From Lobosporangium transversale (lineage: Eukaryota; Mortierellomycota; Mortierellomycetes; Mortierellales; Mortierellaceae), in assembly GCF_002105155.1 (NCBI RefSeq), contig NW_019029002.1, positions 513,886-577,885 on the forward strand: DNA of 64,000 nucleotides. The letters run 5' to 3'. Shown here in pieces: positions 47,017-59,382 of this stretch (its first letter is position 1; each line of letters begins with the position of its first letter). The notes beneath the pieces are model-generated. The model was not told where the DNA came from, did no database searches, and was given only the letters and a program-made list of their open reading frames with translations. The position numbers and the translations under genes are program-made.

Positions 47017-50000
47017 TCAGATCCTTAAGAGTTGATTGACCTTAAGACATGTTTCTCGCAATACATCGTATCCACCCTTTTTGATGATGGGTCCTATCGC
47101 TTGAGCCACATACTCTTCATCCATGTTTCCATAGACCATCTCCAGTCGCCATGTGAACGAATTCGGTCCAGGAAAGCTCAAAATGTCATTCAATGTAAAT
47201 GTGAACCATAGATAAAACTTGACAGGCTCATTCACAGACTTGAAGTCCTTGCCATGATCACGCCTGCTCCGGCTTGAATCGCTAGGACTGGGATGATTCA
47301 TATCCTTATTATTGCTACGACTCATGTCATCGTTACTTGGCTCATGTTCTCGACCTTGACCTTGAGGTTGACCTCGGTCTTTACCATTCACGTCTTCATT
47401 TCTATCCATACCAGCGTTCGAACTGGTATCATCCATTTCTATATCCTGGTCCACAGTATAATTATGATCTGATGAATGGCTCTTTGAGCCTCCCCCTGCA
47501 TTATCGCTACTACTAATACCACCAATAATCGGTCCTGTGAATCGAACCCGAATATCGAGCACAACGATCGGCACTGTCGATCCAGCGATTTGCCGCTTTG
47601 AGCATTGAATATTATTGGCTGTGTTCCCACCGCTTTTGGTATCATCATTGCTTCCTTCCAGCTCCTTGAGATTCTCTACAGATCCAGCTACAAGATCGAC
47701 GACATGATGTACCCGCACCAGTTCCACGTCCCGTCGGATCAAACTAATCCTTTGCCAAAACTGACTAATGTCATTCAGGATTTTGCTGATCGCTGTCCCT
47801 GCCTTATACTTGGTCGCGATCATCGTTGTAAAGTCGCGTAAGAGACCTGCATACTGATCAGTATCCAGGAAAAGGAGAAAAAAAAGGGTTAACGATTAAA
47901 GAAAATTTTTGTTTAACTTTTCTTTCTCTGAAAAAAATGTGTCATAGTTGGAGGATACACTATTTACCTCCTTAACTGGCTTTGGCTTTTTAGGCATCAG
48001 TGCCAAGATTGCAAGTCGTGGTCGTCTTCGCTCGGTTTGTTGAGAGACATGATTAAAATCCATAGTGTTCCCGTCCAGATATTCAGATAATTGGACCGCA
48101 TTAGGATCCTTCCCGATTTTAGTGATATCAATGGTCACTTTCAATGTCCTGTCATAGATAAACTCCAGCGGCTTGTTCAGACGTTGCAACCCTGCTGTAG
48201 GCTGAGCAAGTTGTTGGAGCTGGACTGGTTCCCATCGATGGATTGCTTGGATGATGCTCAGAGTATCTTTTGCCCGATTGAGGTCTTCCACACGTACATA
48301 CTGATGTTTCTGAACTGTCTTTTCTGCCTCTATGATCCTTTCCTTGGTTGTCTTTTCAACTAACTGAAGTTGTTCCACTCGTGCCCTGATCTCTGCTAGC
48401 TCTTTTGCTTTCTTATCTTTGACAGACTCATAGTGCTCAATTTGTGCTCTAAAACAAAACAAAACAAAAAAAGAGTTAGCTGTGACATCGTCTTCACGGC
48501 TGCGAAGCAAAGAGCAAGCTCATTTCCAAAGTAGAAAAAAATAAAATAAAAATAAAGAAGTAAATAAATAAAAACATAAAAATAAAAGCTCATTTACCCC
48601 TGCTCCTCTGCTGCCTCTGCAAGATTGGCCAATTGCTCCTTGTCAACTAACTCATAGCCGTGTTGCCGCTGAGTGGCTTCTTCTAACTGCTGTCGAAGCT
48701 CATCGCGCCTTGGTATCACCTTTGCCTTTTCCTTTGCAAGCGTTGACGCCAACCCGCTGAGGTTCATAATGTCCTTGTATTCACATATTATAGCCATTGC
48801 AACAAATAAATAAATAAAGTGTAAAAACATAAAAAGAGGAGTTAGTAAAACATCTATTCAACGAATGATCTCTGCATACTCTTTCTTTCTTCTCTCTCTC
48901 TCCTTCTCTTTTTTTTTTTTTTTTTTTTTTTTACCTTCTTGAGTCCATCTAGATGCTGCTTCAGCGTTTCTTGTTCCATTTTCAAGAGATCAGACTTCCA
49001 GTTATTAAAAGCCGCACTGGTCTCCAATTTTGAATAAACTTTAACCATCCTGAACTGATCCTTTATAAGCTCCTTGATCTCTGAGTCACTCTCACGAAAC
49101 TCCCGGAAATACTCTGGATTTTTCTTGTTCATTCTCCTCTCTTGTTCCTCTGCATATGCCCGGCTGGTATCAATCGATTGCTTTAACAGTCGACACGCCT
49201 CTCTGTATGAATATAAATCCTGCATGGATATGGCCATCGCCTTTACTAAATCTGAGCTACGGTATACCTCCTTTGAACCTTCAGATTCTGTCACTCTAGG
49301 AGGGATAGTTCGACGTCGTGTGCTAGCAGTAAGGTGGTCCAGGAACGAAACTCCTACAAGATTCAGGAATTTACTTAATGTGATAGGAGGCAACTATCAT
49401 AAACCAAAATGGAAGAGAATAGTCAAAAAAAAAAAAAAAAAAAAAAAGTCAGACGTGGTACCTGGGATACAATTGATGGGTTTTCTTTTTTTGACTATGT
49501 AGTTGCCGCAAACACGTTGAATTGTACCTCTACAAAAGAATCTTCGTCTGCTGTGCCTTCTTGTGCAGTATCTTCATAGGTCTCCTGCGCCTCTTCATCC
49601 GACTCTTTTTGCTTATCTTCTGGTGATTGATCCTCACCTTCATTATTATTATGATCATCTAGTATTTCCTGATTGACTATTGAATGCAGTTCGTTGGATT
49701 TACCTACGTGAGTATAAATATTGATCAGCACTTTATAAATTAGTCCATCACCCTAAGAAGCTACTCTACACAATATCGCATAATAACAATAGCAGATCAA
49801 AAATGTTACCATAGGTAGTATTTGGGACAGAGGATAGTCTTTTTTCAAAGGATGTGAGATCGAGAGTATTGTCTCGATTTTCATTTAATCTGCTTTGAAA
49901 GCTTTCACTCATCCTAGAAGACGCACAGATAGAGTATCTATAGATCCTCTTGGCTAGATTACTCGTCTCAGGACTGACATGTAAAGCATGGAAGACTATT

Positions 50001-52835
50001 TGAATATCCATAAGATTGAGATAATTAATGTTGGAATAGAAAGCAAATGTAACATGAAATTGAGACATTCTAATTTTTTTTTTTACCTGGTTCTCCTGGT
50101 GCTGAGGTTTCAAGAGTCTGAAGCTGCCTTTCAAGAACTTCAGGAAAGATATTAGGGCGTGCTTTGGTGTTTGGTGTGAAACGTCCAGGGGTACCCAAAC
50201 TGCGTCTGAAGAATGAAGCGGATGAGCGGGGGTTGTATTGAGGCTGGGAGACTCGACGAGGTGGCGTAGATGGTACCGATGGTTGTTCAGTGAGAGGGAT
50301 ATCGTCCTGTGAAACCATGCTCGTGCCTTTTTGGCAATGCTCTTGTCCCTGTATGTGCTCTTCATGACTATTGGTATTTCTTATGCTCTTGTCGTCATTA
50401 CTGTTGTCATTATCATTGTTGTTATTGTTCCCAAAACTTATGGATGATCTAGGCGTGCTGATTGTCGGCAATGGTATATTAACAGTCTGAGAAGTATGTT
50501 GGTTTGATATACTTTCGGCTTCTGGGGGCTGTTCGCTGCGGGCCTCTATAATACCTGCACCAAAGGGCTGAGTGATGTCCATCGGTGTTCCAGGGTCGGA
50601 AAATATGGAAGTATTGTCCTCCATCTGGTGGAAGGCAGTTGGTGGCATTTCCTGCGCAAGCTGTTGGATACCAGCGCCAATGGGTGCTGTGATATCCATA
50701 TCGGTGTCCTCATCCAAGATAGATCTTCCGTCATCATCAAGAACGTCCATGGCACCAAGGCCTACAGTCCCTGTTAGGTGTGCAAGATCGCCTGTCAGAT
50801 CCTTTTGTGGAGCCGCTGGTGGCGCGTGTAGATTGTTGAAGAATTCATGGGATAACTGGTTTTCATCTGTCGATGAGGGTATATGAGCGTCTGAAGCATG
50901 ATTTCGATTATCTTTATATTGCTGTGAACTGGTAAAATTAGCTGTAAGATCTTGATTTGGATCAAGCTGTGGTGGTGTTAGGGGTCTTCCAGTGAGGGAT
51001 GACCGGTGATTTTGAAATCGATACTCCATGCTATGGTCCTGGATTCCATCGGCATCCCGGCTCTGAGATGACTGTGATATTGGAGGATTCTCTGTCGTAT
51101 GGCTAAGGTCAATCTTGGGACCTAATATATTGTCCCCGTCGTTCTGATAAAGCCCTACCCCTGATGATCGCTTCATAAGGGTGACCTCAGGAAAGTAATT
51201 GTTTTCTTCGTCGCCGCTGCTTTCATTACCCATATCTCCATTATTAAAAGGACTTTTACCGAAATCAGAATCCGATGATGGTATAGCAAACGCGACACTT
51301 CCTCCTGGACTTTCTGCACTATCGGGATTGCCATAATAGACATTGACTTCAAAGCTGCGTCTAATAAATAGCCAACATCCCCACAAAAAAAAAAAAAAAA
51401 AAAAAAAAAGATGAATGATTTCATACAACGATTATAATGACCCTCTGCTCCACTACATAGCTTTTATAGGGTGACATACTCTTTCTCAGAATCACTGCTT
51501 TCAATGGAGTTTCCAGTATGTTCGCCAGGCTCGAGAGCGTCCTTCCTTGGATCTGCAGGTGTTGTAGAATCATTGCTATCATTAGAACCTTGGCTACTAT
51601 GTTCATTTTCACTTAGAAATATTAGGGGTTATAGGATCTGTTATACAGTCCACAGCTCAGTTGATCGTTTATCTAAAAAAAGGAGAGAGAACGTTTCTTA
51701 CCTTGTGCTATTTCCAAACAAGAAAGGAGTGCCTAGAGTCTCTTTTAAATTGCGGCCTTCCAAATAGCTCATTGTTTTTGGATGATCATCTTCCTCTTTA
51801 TCACGTTCAAACATCCTATTCAAATATGACAGTGTAGGTTAAAATACATATATACAAATAACACAACGTCATATGAAGACATGATAAATGCTTTGACAAA
51901 ACGTAGTCAGTTGTCTTGGCAGACTATGGTCTTTTTTATTACCTAATTCTGGCAGTGGCTGCAAAACTAACACGCCTTTCAATGGATTTACGGCTCCGCG
52001 TTGTGAACTCACTGAAATGGTAGACATTTACAAATTATAGTGATATTCAACATACAAGAAACGTCAAAAAAAAAAAAAAAAAAAAAAGCGTAAACCTCAT
52101 CTGTTCTCGTTACGTTTTAGGTTTGAGTGTTTCGGTAGCTTCAGATGGGTCGACGTCTCCATGACCAGTCAATTCATCCGCTGCTTTATCAGCAGCAGCA
52201 GCAGCAGGAGTCTCCTCATTGCCTGTAAGATCATTATCCTCGGCTTGGGTTGCGGATTTGAGAATAGACTTTCCTGGCAACTACCCATACGTGTTGAATA
52301 TAGAAAAAGTTTTTTTTTTTTTTTTCTTGTTAACACCATTGACTTGATCTTTTCTTCTCTTCATAAAACTGTTTCCTTCTTGTTTTCTCCTTACCGATAT
52401 CCTCCGCTTCTTATGTCCATGTGCCTCTACATTACTAATGACATCTTCCTGGCTATGAGCTTCAAGAGATTGAGACGACTCTTGTAGAGTCACTGTCTGA
52501 GTGGTGTTGTCGCTGTTGCTGTTGTTGTTAGAAGAGAGTAGACCTGAACCAAGAGTGCTATTGTCGTGGTCGTGGCCATGGTCGTGGTTGTGGTCAACAT
52601 TGTCGTCTGGTAATACTCGTTTGGCATTAGAAACTGTATCCAGTTGCATCTCCTCCGAAGACTCCAAATGAATCGCATCAGTTTCCACTATAGAAACAAG
52701 CGTTACCGTTTCAACGGCAATATCTGTGTCAAGATTGGCCTCGGTTGTTGTTTGTGATGATTGTTGCTGCTGTTGCTCTGGCTGTTGTTGTTGTTGCTGT
52801 TGATCCTGTGACGCCGCATCCTCATCCATGATCAT
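47017..52835 (-). CDS. SPC7: Outer kinetochore scaffold KNL1/Spc7
   Basis: Twelve exons between 52835 and 47017 give 1503 residues, all joins in frame. After a Gln-rich start, the PP1-docking motif SILK is at residues 152-155 (PGKSILKS) and the second, RVSF, at 216-219 (IERRVSFAATARIR). MELT-like units follow (TDMDITAPIGAGIQQL, TPMDITQPFGAGI). The Spc7 domain begins LPPITLSKFLNLVGVSFLDH, followed by a long coiled coil and a C-terminal RWD-like region ending in KVNQLLRI. This is the KNL1 layout: it links microtubule-binding kinetochore complexes to PP1 and the Bub1/Bub3 checkpoint. Exon coordinates: 52395-52835, 52114-52280, 51943-52011, 51702-51815, 51480-51611, 50087-51360, 49810-49995, 49528-49703, 48935-49393, 48598-48773, 47968-48448, 47017-47853. 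Confidence 0.93.
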
Positions 52836-53320
52836 GTTTCAAAAAAAAAAAAAAAAAAAAAAAAAGCTGCGAAAACACGAACACACACACGCCCGAAAAA
52901 AGGAGGTATCTCCTTTGTCAATTCTAAATCTCACGAAAACGCGTTTGCTTAATTGAAATGCCTGTGTGTCCCGCAAGTGTAAAAGGAGATGTACTCATCT
53001 AGATTGGAAGAAAAAATAAAAAGACAAAGCTGATAAAAAACGAGGGTCTTTGTGTGACTGAAAAAGGAAATTGAATGTTTAAATAATTTTTTTTATTGAA
53101 AGATTGCAGTATAATATACAATGAGAGGGTTAATGATAACATGATAGATGTGCTATGACCAGGTCTATCTTGGAAAAGTTAAAAAAAAATTATAAATAAA
53201 AAAAAAACCCAAAAACACGGAAAAATATTGCTATGTTGTAAAAAGCCTTGATGGAGAGAATAGAGAGGAGAGGGGAGTAGGGTTTGCTGGTGCGAGGAAA
53301 AATTCCTTAAGCCTTTTTTT
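52836..53320. other. Intergenic spacer
   Basis: Promoter of KNL1 and 3' end of the proline dehydrogenase gene, both on the minus strand. A poly-A run (52840-52865) lies immediately upstream of the KNL1 start. No gene is seen. Confidence 0.4.
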
Positions 53321-56300
53321 TTACAAAGTAGTAGCAGGACCAGCGGGTACTATGGGTGTAGGGACAGCCTGGATCTGTGCGCGCTCTTTCTGGGCAATGA
53401 AACGAGACTTGAGCTCCTGCCACAACAAATTACGCTCAATTGCAACACCACCAAGAACAGAAGCATTCTCCTGGGCACGACTATTAAAACAAATAAAAAA
53501 AATAAAAAAATAAAAAAAAGAGAGATTTGTCAATTAGTTTCAAGGAATCACTTTGATAATAAAACTTTTTGCTTTCTTGTACATAAAAAAGTATTCTTGA
53601 AGTAGAGGGAGGACTTACCGAATCAAGTATGGAATGACATGATGAATAGGGCCATAAGGAACATACTTGTAGATGCCATAACCATGCTGCCCAAGCGTGT
53701 ATGAGATCTGATCACACATGCCCATCAGTTGACCAAACATAACCAAACCAGCTTGTGGAGTCAATTCAAGCTCTTGCATCCGTTCACAAGTGCGCATCAC
53801 AGAGTCCTTGTTATGTGAAGCAACAAACAGGACCACGGGGGTGGTCTTGAGTGAGAGTGAGGACGGTGACCCATTCTGGTCCTTTTCTTGGATCAACTTT
53901 TGCTTTTGTTCAATCATCTTTTCCAACATGAAATCAACCCCAGCATTGTAAGAGGAATGGGTCGCTTGGATACCATCACAGATAGGGTCCTCCAATCCCA
54001 ACTCGATGGCTCGCTTACGTTCACTGACCATGTAGGCGCCACGGACAAGCTTGGCAGCCAACACGTAACCGTTGCGCTGAGCACGGGTATAGTCCTGCTG
54101 AAGACGGCCAAAGGCGTCCTTGAGGTACATTTGGTACGTGTTGAAGACAAGAGGTCCATCTACATGAGGTGTGTTATTGTAGTGCTCCATGAGGTGCAGG
54201 GCGACAGCATCGATGGCAGGTTGAAAGTAGGACTGCTCGGCATCGATCATGAGACGGGTATGGGTTTTTTGAGCTTGATTACAAATGTTCTCCATGCGTG
54301 TCAACAAACGCTTGTAGTCCTCAAGATCCTCCTTGATCAGGCCAGGGATTGGTTCAGATGAAGAGACTTCATTGCTGATGAACAACGAGCGAGTCTCCTC
54401 ACGATTCAAAGAGACGGTGGAAGCAAAGTCAACCCAGTCGATCATACCATCCTGATCCTTGTCAGCCTCTTTGAATAACTGCTCGACAACAGACTCGATG
54501 GATTGATCTTTGTCGAGGGCAGGACTTGGAAGCAACTTTACAATCTGCTTAAATTCTTCTTTTGTAATCTTTCCGTCTTTGTCCTGATCCATATTTTTGA
54601 ATTTGTTCTCAACGGCCTTCAATGTAGAGGAAACCTGTTTCAACAATAGAGGTGAGCCCATGGCGGTGATTTTGATGGCAGCAAAGGATTTCGATAGAGC
54701 AGAGGCAGTTTCGATACAAGTGCTGATTTGTTGAGCAATATTGTCAGCGCTCTTATTGAAGCTGGCACGGATCTCTGTTGGGGATTGATTCTGAAGGTCC
54801 GCTTCATTCAAATCGGCCTCAATGGACAAATCCAAGATCGAGTTGATGCCTGCACTCTTGAGACTATTCATTGTTCCGATACAATCTTCAGCAGATTCAC
54901 CACTGTAAAAGAATAAAAAAAAAAAAAAAATCAGACGACAACAGGTTAACACATGATAATACGATATAGAGTGTAATCTATTCAGCTGACTTGAAAACCA
55001 AAAACTGATGATGATATGACATTCAATCCAACAGGTGTAATATAGACAGAATAAATTGGCTAACAGCATATTACAGCTCACTAATGACCTCCATTTACTA
55101 GATAGAGAAAAGAGCGAAGGAAAGGAGGGAATGCGTATTCACAGCCACCGCCCAATGCTGGTTACTGCTGTATTATATAATGTAATGCAACGCTATTGAC
55201 ATTTTAACATTCGATCTCCAACGCTAAACTAGATCAAGCAAGCATTCGAGTAGAGATGGGGAAGAGAAGAGACTAATAAAACTGCAGGGTCTATAGTAAA
55301 GCTGTAAGCATTTCCCTCTTCCCTTTTAGTGAAACCACGCTAGTAAACCCAAATTGTTTATGAGTATGTCATCCCGTAAACAAAACGGCTTAAAGGCGTT
55401 CTGGGTTTAACAGTATTCCATTTTTGGAATTAGCCGTGGTAAAATAATGTCATGTAATGTAATGGTACACAATAACATATTTCAATTACATCTACTCCAC
55501 TCACTCTCCCCTTTCTTAATTCCATCCCTTTCTTTCGATCACTCAATCAGGTGCTCTGTATTTCTAATTTTTTTTTTTTTTTTTTTTTTTTTTATAAAAG
55601 AAAAGACCCAATAATTGGACGAACTTCTGTTCTTTCTTCTTCCATCATGGGAAAGTTATTTGATAGTGAAGGCATGTTGTGCTTGTAACATTGGCGGAAT
55701 TTTGGGTTTTTTGAAATAATGTGGAATGTTTAACCAACTTACCCACAGAACTGTGCAAAGAATGTCTTGCGGATGAACCAATAAACCGGTGGGGTCAGGT
55801 GCATCATCTCAGCCAGGGAAATCAACTGGGGAGCCAGATCGACCAATAGACGAAAGGTGCACATCTTATAGACCAACATGGACAACATCAACTCTGCTGT
55901 TGACTTTTTCTCGACTCCAATACGGTTCTGTTCATCTTTGAGATCATCGATCACATTGTTGCCAGCGATACTGATGGAGTAGCTGTTCCCTGCCTCTAGA
56001 TGGGGAGCCTTTACAAGTCGGTTCAGGAGGGTAGCAGAGGTAGCAAGGGCGACAGTGCCGCCGATAGCTACCTTTTGCCAAACAGGAGTCTTGGGAGCAG
56101 CAGCGGTGGCGGTAGCAGCGGCGGTGGATTGATGGTGTGTGAAACGGGAGGAAGAGAAGAAAGGGAAAGATTGAGATTTTTGGGGGGGACGCTGAGCGTG
56201 GGAGAGTAAAGATGGATGGAAACTGCGCTTGGGCAGCAAAGAAGAAGAAAGTAAGATGCGAGTAGTGGACGATGAGGATACAAGGGAGGAAGACAGAGGA

Positions 56301-56338
56301 GGCGGCAGTCGCATGGAAGTAAGGACACGGGTCGTCAT
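53321..56338 (-). CDS. PUT1: Proline dehydrogenase with two EF-hands, mitochondrial
   Basis: Three exons (55743-56338, 53619-54902, 53321-53480) give 679 residues. The Ser/Arg-rich N-terminus is a mitochondrial presequence; I use the ATG at 56338 (MTTRVLTSMR). The catalytic barrel is split: an N-terminal part with STAELMLSMLVYKMCTFRLL, and a C-terminal part with TRLMIDAEQSYFQPAID, LAAKLVRGAYMVSERKRA, LFVASHNKDSV, FGQLMGMCDQISYTL and YKYVPYGP, as in FAD-dependent PRODH. Between them are two EF-hands: DQDKDGKITKEE (304-315) and DKDQDGMIDWVD (346-357). The first is fully canonical; the second has Asp at position 12. The enzyme oxidises proline to pyrroline-5-carboxylate; the EF-hands suggest calcium control. 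Intron 1 is 840 bases, long for this window. Confidence 0.93.
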
Positions 56339-57986
56339 TGAACTACTGAAGACAGTTGTGCGTGTGTGAAATGCTTTTGAATGTCTGTGAAGAAATGTCA
56401 ATCGATATGATGGAAAAAAAGGGGGGAAAAAGAAAAAGAAAAAGAGAAGAGAAATGTGAGAATGTTTATAGGATTTTATTTATATTTTTTTTTTTTTTAC
56501 ACACTGTCACTGTCCATAAGATATAGGAAAGGGCAAAAAAGAGAGCTGGAAGGTTCTCAGCGGGCAGTAAAAAAAAAAAATGCACAGGCTGACATGCAAG
56601 TAAGAAAAAAAATAAAGGCACCAATCAAGATAAATAAATCACTTCTGCCCTGCAAACGCAACCACAGCTTCCATCTACACCAACATTGTGTTTTACAATT
56701 GAATAGGCTTTGTTGCGCTCTCATCAAAGGCTTGTTGGCCAACGAGAATGCTTGTTCCACCATCCCATCCTTCTTCTAGTGTTTGTGTTAGAAATAGCAA
56801 AGTAAGGTTCTGGTTTCAAGACGTTCACTCGACGCATGTCTTTTGAAAGATGAGAGGACGAGTGTGGAATTTGGGCCCCATCTCTCTTCTCACATCTTTC
56901 CTAATCTCTCTTCTTCAGGATCCAAAAGGTCGTTTCATAGGTCAAAGACCTAGGAACGTGCGACAGCCCAGAAGAAGTATAAAACAATAAAATAAAATAA
57001 TACAAAATAATACAAAATAAAAAAAGCTCTTTGTTGCTTTTGGTTTTGTTTTGATTTTTTCTTTATTTTTGTGGGGTAATGCAATGGAACGTGTACAAGT
57101 TTTCCTGTTCTGACCTGTTTTTACATCCTTGTTTGTTGCCACACATTTTCAGAATAAAATTCTGGATGTGAATGTCAAGGCATTTATTGGTTACTTTTTA
57201 TTCCCATGACCTCTATAAAAACAAAATAACAAAAAAAAAAAAAAATAAAAAAAAATAAAATAAAAGTTGCTTCAACATGGTCATGGCATGATCCCACATA
57301 AAAGTCGTCCATGAAGAACACATGCCATCCTTTGTTCGTTAACTGTAATGTTGTGCATGTACATATACATGTAAATGATTATTGGGAAACCTTTTAAAGA
57401 AACCAACTGTCATGCAGGGTCTCCAAGTCTGACTAAAACTGGGTGAGTAATATGCGAATGACTTTTTATTTTCTTTCGCTACGATAAATGCCGATGATTA
57501 TTCCCAACTCCTGACTCTCCTTTTCTCCATACTTTTTTTTTTTTTTTTTTTTTTTCGGCATTGTTTGCTACATGTTTCTTCTTTTCCTTTGCCTGAAACC
57601 GAAATTGACTTTTCTGACAATCTATTCATGTGTATATGACTTAATCCTGACTTTGGCTCCAAAGAAATGCTATGCACAACAATTTTTTTTTTTTTTTTTC
57701 CTATTTCTATTTCTAGTTATGACCCATCCATCTACGATCTAGGAGGATTTACGCGCCATTCCTTTATTTTACATACTTTATTTTTATTGATTTCTTGGGA
57801 TCATCTCCTCGTCATCTAGGTAAAGCATTCAACCTTCTAGCCCCTCAAAGTTCCTTTCTCATCCATGCTATTCATATGGAGGATTGACCATTTTGTAAGA
57901 AAAATCTAAAAATCAAACGAATCGAATCATCGTCTTTGCTGTCCTTTAAATTCGTTCAATTCCGACAACGCATGCCATACCGAAAA

Positions 57987-58017
<31 letters not shown>

Positions 58018-58414
58018 CACGGCATAACTTACTGCCATCCAAATCTCCCCCATTCAGCTCAACCAAGCACTCTTTTTCTTTTATACACAGCGCAATAAAG
58101 AGAAGAGAAATGTACAGAAAAGAAAGAAAAAGGTTGTCGGGGTAAAATATATACAGTCCTTGAGAGAAAATATATATATATATACATCTATATTAGAGTG
58201 AACATCTTGCAAAAAGAAAAAAACTTCCCGGGCATCGAATTCTACACCAAATCATTGCAACGCCTTTTTTCTTCTTTATTTCCCTCGCATTTTAATTGTG
58301 TTGTGCAACATTAACAAAGTGCCATCCTGGCCAAATAGGGCAACCTTGCTTCGCAATGTTCGACAATGTACAAATAAACATTATTTGTTAATGCATGCAA
58401 CCCAAGCACGTTGG

Positions 58415-58446
<32 letters not shown>

Positions 58447-59382
58447 GGTCATTGTGAGATTTTTTCTATGTTTAGTCCGTGTGATTTTTTCTTCTTTTTC
58501 AAAAAAAGATGAGATCGATTGTCACACGTCAGAAAAGCCTCGCCCATCCACGTTGTTCTTCCCTGGGCTGGGTACAGTACATGCATGTACATGTACATGT
58601 TTATACTTTTTTTTATATTTCTTCCCACAGTAGAAATACCCTGCTTCGCACTGGAGTATCTTGATGGATAATCTAATAGATCTGTACACCCGGATACAAC
58701 TAAAAAGAAAGTGGCGTATTACATGAAAATGTACATGAATGTACACATCCATCTATCCAAAGAAGAAGGGGGAAAGAGGAAAAAATAAAAGAGGATTTGA
58801 CCTCCGCAAAAAGGAGCTCTTTTTCTGAACTTTTTATTTTTTTTTATTTTTCAGGTTGTGCAATGATCATGATCACCCAAGAAAAGACGTTATTATGGGT
58901 CATTAAACCTTAAAACAGTTGAATGAATCATGTCGTCGCCATTTGAAAAACGCGACTTTTTTTTTTGCCGTTTTTTTTTTTTTTTTTTATCCGATGGTCT
59001 TGTGCTTTGTCCTGTGACTTGATCCTTTTTTTTTTTTTTTATTTATCCTTTCCTGATTGGCAATAAAAAAATAAAAATAAAGAAAAAAAAAAAAAAAAAA
59101 AGAGACACGCGTAAAGGTTTGAACATTCTCTGCTCCTACTTCTGCTTTGATGGTATATATAAATATATATATATATATATTCATATATTTTTTAAAAAAA
59201 GAAAAAAAAAAAAAAAAGTTTAATATGTACTTATTTCTTCTTTTCTATAGAAAGAGTCAAGAGGGAAAAAAAGAACAAAACTATATACTGTAACGACAAT
59301 AAATGAGAATAAAAAACAGATATCATTGAACATTGTGCTACTCCTTTTCTTATAAATGTTTACCATCTTCATTTGGCCTCAT
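56339..59382. other. 3-kb gene-poor region
   Basis: No gene is supported on either strand. It holds many homopolymers (57534-57555 T, 57682-57699 T, 57990-58017 T, 58415-58442 A, 58975-58989 T, 59084-59101 A), TACATGTA palindromes at 57356-57373 and 58572-58600 and a (TA)n tract at 59153-59181. The last 150 bases are 3' flank of the Kelch-BTB gene. Confidence 0.4.
59153..59181. repeat. (TA)n microsatellite
   Basis: An alternating TA tract with one interruption, between poly-A and poly-T runs in the gene-poor region. Confidence 0.8.

Noticed and set aside
53888-54361. 157-codon frame on the plus strand inside PRODH
   Set aside because: It lies antisense to the conserved catalytic exon and has no known domain.
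56557-56763. 68-codon frame on the minus strand with a hydrophobic end
   Set aside because: No upstream promoter sign or known motif was seen, and the hydrophobic end comes from a poly-A run; it is not supported as a gene.
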